Assembly: GCA_947628575.1 (NCBI GenBank)
Contig: CANRAK010000037.1
Location: 1 to 13,115 of the forward strand
Source of the DNA: an uncultured Clostridia bacterium
GTDB taxonomy: Bacteria > Bacillota > Clostridia > TANB77 > CAG-465
Direction of reading: 5' to 3'
Length of the DNA stretch: 13,115 bases
Part shown: one piece after another, positions 1 through 6,383 of the stretch
Layout: each line of letters starts with the position of its first letter
Numbering within the stretch: the first letter of the stretch is position 1
The notes under the pieces: model-generated
Database searches by the model: none
What the model was told of the DNA's origin: nothing
What the model saw: the letters and a program-made list of their open reading frames with translations, nothing else
Translations under genes and position numbers: made by a program

Positions 1-56
1 TATTCCTCCTTTTACTTGTATGATTTAATTATATTTCTTTATATAAAAAGTGTCAA
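1..56 (-). promoter_or_regulatory. Minus-strand promoter and ribosome binding site for a gene starting just outside the window
   Basis: Read on the minus strand, TTGACA (plus 51-56) and TATAAT (plus 28-33) are both perfect consensus hexamers separated by exactly 17 nt. AGGAGG follows (plus 5-10), leaving 4 nt before the window edge. A minus-strand gene must therefore start within a few bases to the left of position 1. A strong, apparently constitutive promoter is inferred; no operator-like palindrome is seen. The coding sequence itself is not in the window, so its product is unknown. Confidence 0.8.
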
Positions 57-109
57 GTAAGTTATATTTTGGAAATTACTACCTATATAACTAAATATTA
101 ATTTAACTA

Positions 110-138
110 TTTACTTAATATATTTTTAATGATACAAT
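110..138 (+). promoter_or_regulatory. Promoter of the structured RNA at 145-324
   Basis: TTTACT (110-115, 4 of 6 matches to TTGACA) and TACAAT (133-138, 5 of 6 to TATAAT) are spaced by 17 nt. The expected start point, 6-7 nt downstream, is about 145. That is exactly the first base of the helix whose partner strand precedes the U-tract at 319-324. This agreement between predicted start and RNA structure is the main reason to trust the promoter. Confidence 0.55.
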
Positions 139-144
139 ATATAT

Positions 145-324
145 AGATAGAGAACAAAGTTATGAAAATCTACAATATTATGATAGGGAATCAGGAATAT
201 CATAATCTGTGTTGAATACTCTGTATCGATGTTAAATACTCTGTATTTGAGGATCCTAATGATTATGACAAGATACCCACCTTTACACAAGGGTTTTATC
301 ATTATCTGTTTCTCTATCTTTTTT
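145..324 (+). ncRNA. Structured non-coding RNA of about 180 nt, 6S-like candidate
   Basis: This stretch has no convincing coding frame but strong RNA structure. Its 5' end (145-153) pairs perfectly over 9 bp with 311-319. The helix extends with one bulge (154-156 with 307-310) and, less regularly, through 160-168 with 295-304. Six U residues follow (319-324), as in an intrinsic terminator. Inside, 177-185 pairs with 198-206 (9 bp) while 200-207 pairs with 261-268 (8 bp); these two share bases and cannot form together. Further helices are 234-239/243-248, 257-263/298-304 and 279-284/289-294. Length, end-to-end pairing, own promoter and a switchable centre resemble 6S RNA, the RNA polymerase-binding regulator. 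No signature of RNase P RNA, SRP RNA, tmRNA or a T-box was recognised. A cis-acting switch upstream of the next gene is the main alternative. The RNA is fairly likely; the 6S identity is only a hypothesis. Confidence 0.5.
211..250 (+). repeat. Imperfect 20-nt tandem repeat inside the structured RNA
   Basis: Two adjacent 20-nt units (211-230 and 231-250) match at 15 of their first 16 positions and then diverge. Each holds ATACTCTGTAT, an inverted repeat able to form a tiny hairpin with a TCT loop. In the second copy the stem grows to 6 bp (234-239 with 243-248). The repeat lies at the apical end of the proposed RNA, between the strands of the 200-207/261-268 helix. It may have arisen by slippage duplication. 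Confidence 0.6.
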
Positions 325-326
325 AT

Positions 327-355
327 TTGTAATTTTTTAGAATAAATTGTATAAT
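327..355 (+). promoter_or_regulatory. Promoter of the YiiX-like gene
   Basis: TTGTAA (327-332, 4 of 6 to consensus) and a perfect TATAAT (350-355) are spaced by 17 nt. They sit just after the U-tract of the upstream RNA. Transcription would start near 362, giving a leader of about 25 nt containing AGGAGG. This argues that the gene at 387 has its own promoter and need not depend on read-through from the RNA. Confidence 0.55.
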
Positions 356-386
356 TATAAATATATTTGAAATAAAGGAGGAGAAA

Positions 387-953
387 GTGAAGAAAATTTA
401 TATAACATTGACTCATACTGGAACAATACTATCTAGAATAATACGATGCTATACTAAGGATGAATTTTCTCATGTATCAATTTCTTTAGATAGAGAACTT
501 AACCAGATGTATAGTTTCGGAAGACTTAGACCATATAATCCTTTTTTTGCAGGATTTGTACATGAAAGGAGAAATCATGGTACATTTAAAAGATTTAAAG
601 AAACAGAAACATGTATATATTCTTTAGAAGTTGAAGATAAAGAATATGATATAATAGCAAGAACAATAAATGAAATGAATAAAGACTCAAAAAAATACAA
701 ATTTAATTTAGTAGGACTTTTTGCTGTATGTATACATGTAAAGATAAAAAGTAAAAATTCTTTTTATTGTGCAGAATTTGTTAAATATCTGTTAGAAAAA
801 TCTAAAGTAGAATGCAACCTACCTGAGATAATAAAGCCTGAAGATTTTAAGAAAATAGGTAATATAAAAAAAGAGTATAAAGGAAAATTAAGAAATTATA
901 CAACTAATAATATATTAAATATGAATAGTAGAAGTGAAGATGTAGCAGTATAG
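387..953 (+). CDS. Permuted papain-like cysteine hydrolase, YiiX/YaeF (C92) type
   Basis: A 188-residue protein starting at GTG 387, with AAAGGAGGAG at 374-383 close upstream and no better start nearby. The permuted papain-like amidase/peptidase pattern is visible: an early histidine in a beta-strand context (FSHVSIS, His29) and a late nucleophile cysteine at the start of a helix (SFYCAEFV, Cys128). This His-then-Cys order is opposite to classical NlpC/P60 and typical of the YiiX/YaeF family (Pfam Peptidase_C92). There is no signal peptide or membrane segment, so it is probably cytoplasmic. Substrates in this family are mostly undefined; peptide, amide or lipid-ester bonds are possible. The C-terminal 30 residues are polar and probably disordered. 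The fold is fairly certain, the substrate unknown. Its terminator stem begins inside its own last codons. Confidence 0.7.
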   Translation: MKKIYITLTHTGTILSRIIRCYTKDEFSHVSISLDRELNQMYSFGRLRPYNPFFAGFVHERRNHGTFKRFKETETCIYSLEVEDKEYDIIARTINEMNKDSKKYKFNLVGLFAVCIHVKIKSKNSFYCAEFVKYLLEKSKVECNLPEIIKPEDFKKIGNIKKEYKGKLRNYTTNNILNMNSRSEDVAV

Positions 954-970
954 TGTTACATCTTTTTTTC
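937..970 (+). terminator. Intrinsic terminator overlapping the end of the YiiX-like gene
   Basis: AAGATGTA (937-944) pairs perfectly with TACATCTT (957-964). Three more pairs (one G-U) close the loop to 6 nt, and TTTTTTT follows. The stop codon TAG (951-953) lies in the loop, so the terminator's 5' arm is coding sequence. This compact arrangement isolates the gene from the helicase unit downstream. Confidence 0.75.
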
Positions 971-985
971 ATCTTTTAAAAAAAA

Positions 986-1014
986 TTTACAATAGATAAT
1001 TTTAATGATATAAT
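986..1014 (+). promoter_or_regulatory. Strong promoter of the helicase-nagZ unit
   Basis: TTTACA (986-991, 5 of 6 to consensus) and a perfect TATAAT (1009-1014) are spaced by 17 nt. The dinucleotide TG at 1006-1007 makes this an extended -10 element. The start point would be near 1021, giving a leader of about 58 nt that includes a five-codon reading frame. A second TATAAT at 1033-1038 has no good -35 partner and is probably incidental. Confidence 0.7.
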
Positions 1015-1059
1015 TTTAATGTAAAAATAGTGTATAATATAATTATACAGAGGTTGAGT

Positions 1060-1077
1060 ATGAAAAGAGGTAGATAG
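1060..1077 (+). CDS. Five-codon leader reading frame (MKRGR) just before the helicase gene
   Basis: ATG at 1060 is preceded by AGAGG (1049-1053) at a good 6-nt spacing. It reads Met-Lys-Arg-Gly-Arg and stops at TAG 1075-1077, one base before the helicase GTG start. The helicase gene's own Shine-Dalgarno (AGAGG, 1066-1070) lies inside this mini-frame. A ribosome finishing here would sit on the helicase start, so it could act as a translational coupler. It may equally be chance; the frame is too short to judge by composition. Confidence 0.3.
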   Translation: MKRGR

Positions 1078-1078
1078 T

Positions 1079-2893
1079 GTGGATGATTTAGATAACAAAT
1101 ATAAAAATTTAGAAAAATTTCAAGCTAATAGGATGTATAAAGGTGCAGCTGGATTTAAGAATACTTCAGATTTAAAAGGAAAAGTAGACGAATTAATGAA
1201 TGATGAAGATTTAAAAGAAGCGTTACAAAAAATGAAAAAAGAAGCTTCATCAGTTAAAAAAGACTATGTTACACCTGGTGCAACAGCTAAAGACAAAGTT
1301 TCTGCAGGAGATAATGGTGTTATAGATATAAAGCACTTTATTGACCCAGAAGTTGGAAAAAGCTATCCAGAAGAATTAAAAAGATTAGATTTAGAGTGTA
1401 TATTTATTGGATTATTATTAAATAACCCTGCGGCTATTAGTATGTATTATTATGTATTAAACATTTGCCTATTTGCAGACCCAAGAATGTTAAATATATA
1501 TAAAAGTGTACTATTTACTGAAGGTGAAGCTTATGCACCTAGTCAAGCAAAAGAAGGATTTAACTTTGCTACAGAGACAGCTGATGTGTATACTTTGAAA
1601 AATAAATTAAGACAATCAGTACAACACGGTAATTATGATTTTGAAAAAACATATGTAGAGCTTAAGAAAATATTTATTTTAAGAAAAGCATACAACGGTA
1701 TACCAATTAAAGAGATAAAAGATAAAGTTGCAGCAATAACTAAATATGCGTTATATGATCAAATGACATCAGAAGAAGTAGAAGCTGCAATTGAACAAAT
1801 TACAGCAACTGCAAAATTTAAAAGTGCAATACTTAATGATGGACTTACTGGCTTCTTAGTAAAAGGAGATAATACATTAACTAATGGATTACAAATACCA
1901 TTTAAAATTTTATCTTCAGTATTTAAAGGTGTAAGACTTGGAGAAACAATGGCGTTTGCAATGCCTTCTAACTCTGGTAAAAGTAGACTTACTACAGCGC
2001 TAGCTGCATATATTGCATTCATACATAAGAAAAAAGTGCTAATAATATCTAATGAGATGTCTGAAGAAAAAGTAAGACTATGTTTAATTACAACAATAAT
2101 AAATAACGCACAAATTCAAGAAAAACATGGTCAAAAGATAAGAAAAACAGAAGGTGAATTACTAGAATGTAAGTACAGACCAGATAATCCAAATGATGTA
2201 AAAGTAGATGAAGAAGGATTTATAATTAGAGAAGAAGGGGAAACACAAGAGCAATTTGTAAATAGGCTTACAAGAGTTTCTACAGAATTTAATATGGTAA
2301 CAGCAGCTACTGATTGGTTAGATAAAGAAATAAATAACTCAATTTATTTTATTAATATAACTGACCATACAAATGATGAGCTAAAGAAAGTTATAACTAA
2401 TTATTATTACAGATATAAAGTAGAGTATATGTTCTATGATACATTAAAAACAGACACTGCAAATATTGGTAATGGTGAAGAAATAAAAAGAACAGCAACA
2501 ATACTTTCAAATCTTGCACAAAACTTAAAAATATTTATATGTTCATCACTACAACTTACAGAAAGCTCTACTTTACCTATTAACTTAACAGTAAACGACT
2601 TAGCAGTAAGTAGAACAGTAAAAGAAGTATTAGATACATTAATGCTTATTAAACAAATACATAATGAAAATTTAGATGATTATGAGTATTCAGAGGAAGA
2701 GGTAGATACAAAATATTATAATTTAGATAGATATAAAGATCCAAATGTAAGATACTATGCATGTGTAGTAGATAAAAACAGAGCGGGTGCAAAACCTAAA
2801 GTAGTATTTAGATTAAACTTAGCATACAATGAATGGTTTGAACTTGGATATTTAAGATTAAAAGCAGGTAAAAGTGGAGAAGGGACAGAATAA
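1079..2893 (+). CDS. DnaB-like replicative-helicase-family ATPase, divergent or phage-type
   Basis: A 604-residue protein starting at GTG 1079, with AGAGG at 1066-1070; an in-frame TGA at 1061 rules out a longer start. Residues 1-85 are charged and probably disordered. Residues 102-146 resemble the DnaB N-terminal helical domain (ECIFIGLLLNNPAAI). From about 270 there is a RecA-like core: Walker A MPSNSGKS (295-302), a DnaB-like SNEMSEE (324-330), Walker B-like hydrophobic strand ending YMFYD (450-454), a FICSSLQL strand (486-493) matching the DnaB segment that ends in Gln, and a late DKNRAGAKPKVVF (565-577) like the basic loop that completes the neighbouring subunit's site in hexamers. An insertion of about 80 residues (345-425) separates the Walker motifs. 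DnaB is usually about 440-470 residues, so this is long. It probably unwinds DNA or is a related hexameric ATPase; phage origin is plausible. It is 20 nt upstream of nagZ and probably co-transcribed. Confidence 0.75.
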   Translation: MDDLDNKYKNLEKFQANRMYKGAAGFKNTSDLKGKVDELMNDEDLKEALQKMKKEASSVKKDYVTPGATAKDKVSAGDNGVIDIKHFIDPEVGKSYPEELKRLDLECIFIGLLLNNPAAISMYYYVLNICLFADPRMLNIYKSVLFTEGEAYAPSQAKEGFNFATETADVYTLKNKLRQSVQHGNYDFEKTYVELKKIFILRKAYNGIPIKEIKDKVAAITKYALYDQMTSEEVEAAIEQITATAKFKSAILNDGLTGFLVKGDNTLTNGLQIPFKILSSVFKGVRLGETMAFAMPSNSGKSRLTTALAAYIAFIHKKKVLIISNEMSEEKVRLCLITTIINNAQIQEKHGQKIRKTEGELLECKYRPDNPNDVKVDEEGFIIREEGETQEQFVNRLTRVSTEFNMVTAATDWLDKEINNSIYFINITDHTNDELKKVITNYYYRYKVEYMFYDTLKTDTANIGNGEEIKRTATILSNLAQNLKIFICSSLQLTESSTLPINLTVNDLAVSRTVKEVLDTLMLIKQIHNENLDDYEYSEEEVDTKYYNLDRYKDPNVRYYACVVDKNRAGAKPKVVFRLNLAYNEWFELGYLRLKAGKSGEGTE

Positions 2894-2913
2894 ATAAAAA
2901 ATTGGAGGTATAT

Positions 2914-4173
2914 ATGAAAAGTAAAAAAAGTACACTTTGGATTATATTAATAGCTATAGTTGCAGTTATTATTGCTGTTGGTGCAGTTATTATATATAAA
3001 ATGCAAGATGATAGTGTAAATGATGAAGTCCCTGAAGTAGTTGTAGAGCCAGAACCAGAGCTATCTGAAGAAGAAAAATTAAGTCAGCAGATAGATGAAG
3101 AAATAAGTGAGATGACACTTAGAGAAAAGATAGGGCAGATGATAACAATTGCTTATAGGCAAGAAGAATATACAGATGAATTAGATAATATTTTAAAAGA
3201 AGTAGAACCTGGTGGATTTATACTATTTAGCGAAAATATATCAACATACGATGGTACAACTTCATATATAAAGAAAATAAGAGAAAATGAAAAAATACCA
3301 ATGTTTATATCTATTGACCAAGAAGGTGGTAGAGTACAAAGAATAAAAAATTTACCTGATGCAAATGTACTAGAAATACCTACTATGTATTCTTTAGGCC
3401 AAACTGGTGATACAGAGCTATCATATAACGTTGGTAGTGTACTTGCACAAGAAATAAAAGCATTTGGTATAAATATGGACTTTGCTCCATCTTTAGATGT
3501 CTTTTCTAATCCAAATAACACTGTAATAGGAGATAGAGCTTTTGGCTCAGATGCACAAACTGTAATAAATATGGCATTACCATTTGCAAAAGCTATGTCA
3601 GAAAATGGAGTTATTCCTGTATATAAGCATTTTCCAGGACATGGAGATACTGAAGCAGATTCACATGTAGAACTTCCAGTAGTAAATAAGACTAAAGAAG
3701 AACTATATGAAAGAGAATTATTAACATTTAAAGCTGCAGTTGAGGCTGATGCTCAGATGATAATGATTGCACATATAGCACTTCCTAATATTACAGGTAG
3801 TTATATACCAGCTTCATTATCTAAAGATATAGTAGACGGAATATTAAGAAAAGAGCTAGGATTTAATGGAGTAGTAATTACTGATGCTATAGAAATGAAA
3901 GCATTAGCAGATAATTACTCATTAGAAGAAATTTGCAGTAATGCTATTAATGCAGGTGTAGATATTATTTTAATGCCACCAGATCCAATAACTGCTGTAG
4001 ATACAATAGAGCAATTAGTACAAAATGGTGAGATAACTCAAGAAAGAATAGATGAATCTGTAAAGAGAATATTAACTATGAAGCATAAAAATAATATGTA
4101 TGAAGAACAAGAGCTAAATAAAGAAAATATTGGAACACAAGAGCATATAGATATTATAAATAGCGTATATTAA
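2914..4173 (+). CDS. Beta-N-acetylhexosaminidase NagZ-type, GH3, membrane-anchored
   Basis: A 419-residue protein. The ATG at 2914 is chosen because GGAGG (2904-2908) ends 5 nt before it; an in-frame TTG at 2902 overlaps that site and cannot be the start. Residues 7-28 form a hydrophobic signal-anchor after KSKK, followed by an acidic Pro/Glu linker (about 29-60), so the enzyme acts outside the membrane. GH3 hallmarks: DQEGGRVQR (135-143), the NagZ signature KHFPGHGDTEADSH (238-251), whose Asp-His pair is the catalytic acid/base, and the nucleophile Asp324 in VITDAIEM. The substrate-binding MIMIAHIALP strand is also present. It should remove N-acetylglucosamine from muropeptides or related glycans, in cell-wall turnover. 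The family assignment is firm; the exact substrate is inferred. It ends at a strong bidirectional hairpin. Confidence 0.93.
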   Translation: MKSKKSTLWIILIAIVAVIIAVGAVIIYKMQDDSVNDEVPEVVVEPEPELSEEEKLSQQIDEEISEMTLREKIGQMITIAYRQEEYTDELDNILKEVEPGGFILFSENISTYDGTTSYIKKIRENEKIPMFISIDQEGGRVQRIKNLPDANVLEIPTMYSLGQTGDTELSYNVGSVLAQEIKAFGINMDFAPSLDVFSNPNNTVIGDRAFGSDAQTVINMALPFAKAMSENGVIPVYKHFPGHGDTEADSHVELPVVNKTKEELYERELLTFKAAVEADAQMIMIAHIALPNITGSYIPASLSKDIVDGILRKELGFNGVVITDAIEMKALADNYSLEEICSNAINAGVDIILMPPDPITAVDTIEQLVQNGEITQERIDESVKRILTMKHKNNMYEEQELNKENIGTQEHIDIINSVY

Positions 4174-4179
4174 ATATAA

Positions 4180-4222
4180 AAGAAGATAGAACTTAAAATT
4201 TTTTCTATCTTCTTCTTTTTTT
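4180..4222. terminator. Strong intrinsic terminator between convergent genes
   Basis: A perfect 12-bp stem (4180-4191 with 4203-4214) encloses an 11-nt AT-rich loop. CTTTTTTTC follows at 4215-4223 on the plus strand. On the minus strand the same stem is followed by TTTTATATTT, a weaker U-tract. It closes nagZ and probably also the ATP-grasp gene, whose stop codon lies at 4223-4225. Confidence 0.9.
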
Positions 4223-5320
4223 CTAAACATTATTATTTTTAAAGAACTCACCTAACTTAGTATTTTTTTGTGGCTCAAAAACTTGGAAAAATTGGAATCC
4301 TGTAGAAGTATTACCTTCAAGTACATAAAAGTCATTTTCAGTTACTACTACGTCCCAAGCAATAAATTTTATATATGGAAATTTGTTAGCTACTGAAATT
4401 AATTTTTTCTTTATATATTCCCAGTTAGGAATAGTAACACCACATATTTGTTCTTTTGTATCAGGGTGATATTCTAATGTTTCATCATTTCTATAGCTTT
4501 TAACTTTTCCAATAGTACCAGTTTCTACATCAACTGGGGCAAATATTCCACCACTACATGCATTATCTACAGGAGCAGATTCGTCTGTTCCAAATCTATG
4601 CATAGCAAGAGGAATACTAGCACCGTTTTCATCTGATTGTACAGTTATTACTCTTGCAGTATTAATAGATTTACTATATATTTTATTTGAATATTCATGT
4701 TGAAATACATATTCACTAACAAAGCAGTCACGCAAAGAAAGTATATAGCTTTCAACTTCTTCAATAGGACTTTCTACTGTATTTATATAAAACTTATTAT
4801 CAGTATATGTTATAATGTTAATACCATGTCCACCGCCATTGTTATTTGTTTTAAATGCTAATCCTTTAAACTCTTTTATACAGTTTATTATATCTTGAGC
4901 ATTCTTTTTTGTATTTGTTTCATAGTCTAGTATTTTATCTCCCTTAATGAAAAATAAAGTTTTAGGAATATTTAAGTGTCTACAAAAAGCTTCATAAAAT
5001 AGAACTTTATCATCTAGTACGATAGAATAATCACCATTAATCTTTCTAGAATCCCAACGTTGCTTATCTGTAAGATAATCGTTATAATTATTTTTATCCA
5101 GTTCATAACTTATATATTCATCACTACTAAATCCATGCAAGTACATTTTAATTCTCTTTAGAAATGGTACTTTCTTATATTTAGTTGCACATACTATGCA
5201 AAAGAACCAATCAGAAATAATATGTTGTTTTTCCATTTTCTTTTTTAGTTTTGCAGTTCTTTTATCTATCATTCTACCTATAATTTTTTTAATAAAAGTC
5301 GAAAATTTATAATATAACAT
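4223..5320 (-). CDS. ATP-grasp protein, sugar-transfer-associated type
   Basis: A 365-residue protein. The start is taken as the ATG at plus 5320-5318, since AGGAGG (plus 5336-5331) lies 10 nt upstream; an ATG 11 codons earlier would place that site inside the gene. ATP-grasp features: an N-terminal helical region with a basic stretch (about 15-35), a glycine-rich ATP loop around 157-169 (AFKTNNNGGGHGINI), FVSEYVFQHE (200-209), an Arg-bearing substrate/ATP strand (SINTARVIT), HPDT with GVTIPNW (285-300), and metal ligands in IAWD (320-323) and LEGN (334-337). This combination is typical of the sugar-transfer-associated ATP-grasp family, usually near capsule or surface polysaccharide genes. 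It presumably ligates a carboxylate to an amine with ATP. No glycosyltransferase neighbours are seen here, so the substrate is unknown. Confidence 0.82.
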   Translation of the reverse strand: MLYYKFSTFIKKIIGRMIDKRTAKLKKKMEKQHIISDWFFCIVCATKYKKVPFLKRIKMYLHGFSSDEYISYELDKNNYNDYLTDKQRWDSRKINGDYSIVLDDKVLFYEAFCRHLNIPKTLFFIKGDKILDYETNTKKNAQDIINCIKEFKGLAFKTNNNGGGHGINIITYTDNKFYINTVESPIEEVESYILSLRDCFVSEYVFQHEYSNKIYSKSINTARVITVQSDENGASIPLAMHRFGTDESAPVDNACSGGIFAPVDVETGTIGKVKSYRNDETLEYHPDTKEQICGVTIPNWEYIKKKLISVANKFPYIKFIAWDVVVTENDFYVLEGNTSTGFQFFQVFEPQKNTKLGEFFKNNNV

Positions 5321-5351
5321 AAATAAAAATCCTCCTATGTTTGATGAGCAC

Positions 5352-5380
5352 ATTATAACATAAAATATAGAAAATGTATA
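5352..5380 (-). promoter_or_regulatory. Promoter of the ATP-grasp gene
   Basis: On the minus strand TATACA (plus 5375-5380, 4 of 6 to TTGACA) and a perfect TATAAT (plus 5352-5357) are spaced by 17 nt. The start would fall near plus 5345, inside the rejected longer reading frame. This independently supports the start codon at 5320. Confidence 0.5.
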
Positions 5381-5390
5381 TTATTTAGCA

Positions 5391-5419
5391 GTAACAATAA
5401 TATAAAATATAAATATAAT
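5391..5419 (+). promoter_or_regulatory. Probable promoter of the ferritin-like gene
   Basis: GTAACA (5391-5396, 4 of 6) and TATAAT (5414-5419) are spaced by 17 nt. They lie back to back with the minus-strand promoter at 5352-5380 in a 126-nt divergent intergenic region. The leader would be about 20 nt and contain AGGAGG (5434-5439). The -35 is weak and the region is so AT-rich that chance TATAAT matches are common. Confidence 0.4.
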
Positions 5420-5446
5420 ATATATTAATAAATAGGAGGAATTATT

Positions 5447-5968
5447 ATGTATAAAGACAAATATGAAATGTATAGCGAAAAAGTGGGTTACCCATACTTA
5501 AAGAGGCAAAGTAGCGTTATAGACGAAGAGATTATATCGCTACCTAATGCATTAGAGCTAATTAAAAAAGCAGTAAATGACGAAGTACAAGATGAGTTAT
5601 TTTACACTAAACTAATTGAAAAAGCACCAAGTGAAGATGCAAAAGAGATTATAATTAAGATACGTGATGATGAAAAGAAACACAATGAAATATTAAAGTT
5701 TATATATAGTAATATAACAGGTGAGATTATACAAAATGAGCAGTCAAGTAGTGATAATGATAATAATGAGACAACTTACATAGATGATATAGTTAATGCT
5801 TTATTTAGCGAATTAGATGCTATAAAAAAGTATAGGAAAATAATGGGTGCAATGCCAAATCCTAATACTAAAACTTTAATTATGTCTATATTAACAGATG
5901 AGATAAGACACGCAAATTTATATAATTATTTAATTTCAAAAAACAATAGTCTAGAGAATAATGGATAG
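5447..5968 (+). CDS. Ferritin-like diiron protein (rubrerythrin-superfamily helical domain)
   Basis: A 173-residue protein starting at ATG 5447 with AGGAGG 7 nt upstream. Two helix pairs are visible, joined by an Asn/Asp/Ser-rich linker (about 97-110). The first pair has Glu46/Glu50 (NDEVQDE) and an ExxH motif, Glu76-His79 (DDEKKHNEIL). The second has Glu122 (FSELDAIKKY) and Glu152-His155 (TDEIRHANLY). This is the four-helix carboxylate/His ligand set of ferritin-like diiron proteins. There is no C-terminal rubredoxin domain with CxxC pairs, so it is not a classical rubrerythrin. It has no signal peptide and is probably cytoplasmic. A role in peroxide or oxygen defence, or iron handling, is inferred from family and from the redox genes next door. 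The exact activity is not predictable. Confidence 0.78.
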   Translation: MYKDKYEMYSEKVGYPYLKRQSSVIDEEIISLPNALELIKKAVNDEVQDELFYTKLIEKAPSEDAKEIIIKIRDDEKKHNEILKFIYSNITGEIIQNEQSSSDNDNNETTYIDDIVNALFSELDAIKKYRKIMGAMPNPNTKTLIMSILTDEIRHANLYNYLISKNNSLENNG

Positions 5969-5986
5969 TAAAATATTTAGTATTTA

Positions 5987-6015
5987 TTGTAATATTATTT
6001 GTTATAATATATAAT
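5987..6015 (+). promoter_or_regulatory. Promoter of the thioredoxin operon
   Basis: TTGTAA (5987-5992, 4 of 6) and a perfect TATAAT (6010-6015) are spaced by 17 nt. The start would be near 6022, leaving a leader of about 26 nt with AAAGGAGG. No clear terminator separates it from the ferritin-like gene, so some read-through is possible. An overlapping TATAAT at 6003-6008 lacks a good -35. Confidence 0.55.
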
Positions 6016-6047
6016 GTAGGTACATATACAAAAGGAGGAAAAGTTAT

Positions 6048-6362
6048 ATGTTAAAGCATGTTAATAGTGAGAATTTTGATAAAGAAGTTATAAATAGTAA
6101 TAATGTAACACTAGTAGATTTTTATGCTACTTGGTGTGGTCCATGTCAAAAACTAGCTCCAGTTTTAGAAAAAATAGCTACATCTAGAGCTGATTTTGAT
6201 ATTGCAAAAGTAGATGTAGATGAAGCGCAAGATATAGCATATAAATATGAAATAGAGGTTGTGCCAACTATGCTAATTTTTAAAGAGGGGAAAGTAGTAA
6301 AAAAAGTAGAAGGATTTCATACTGTAAGTGAATTAATAGATATAATGTCAGAATTTGTATAA
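6048..6362 (+). CDS. Thioredoxin
   Basis: A 104-residue protein, the standard size for a single-domain thioredoxin. ATG 6048 follows AAAGGAGG (6031-6038) at a normal distance. The active site is canonical: WCGPC with Cys30 and Cys33 in DFYATWCGPCQKLAP. The cis-proline is Pro73 (VVPTM), and the strand FKEGKVV follows as usual. There is no signal peptide, so it acts in the cytoplasm, reducing protein disulfides. The neighbour 21 nt downstream resembles the catalytic subunit of ferredoxin-thioredoxin reductase, suggesting this thioredoxin is recharged by ferredoxin rather than by an NADPH flavoenzyme; that is inference. No thioredoxin reductase gene of the TrxB type is seen in the window. Confidence 0.96.
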   Translation: MLKHVNSENFDKEVINSNNVTLVDFYATWCGPCQKLAPVLEKIATSRADFDIAKVDVDEAQDIAYKYEIEVVPTMLIFKEGKVVKKVEGFHTVSELIDIMSEFV

Positions 6363-6383
6363 TACTATTTTAGGGGGAATTTT

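Noticed and set aside
145..324. T-box, RNase P RNA, SRP RNA or tmRNA at the structured RNA
   Set aside because: No T-box antiterminator sequence, no SRP tetraloop motif, no RNase P core and no tRNA-like ends were found; the length also does not fit RNase P RNA or tmRNA.
126..416. A 96-codon minus-strand reading frame across the structured RNA
   Set aside because: No ribosome site, odd composition, and it overlaps the 5' end of the YiiX-like gene; the paired ends and U-tract explain the region better as plus-strand RNA.
2902..2913. TTG start four codons before the NagZ ATG
   Set aside because: The TTG overlaps the GGAGG ribosome site; ATG 2914 is correctly spaced.
5321..5353. Longer minus-strand start for the ATP-grasp gene
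   Set aside because: It would translate through AGGAGG, and the predicted transcription start lies inside it.
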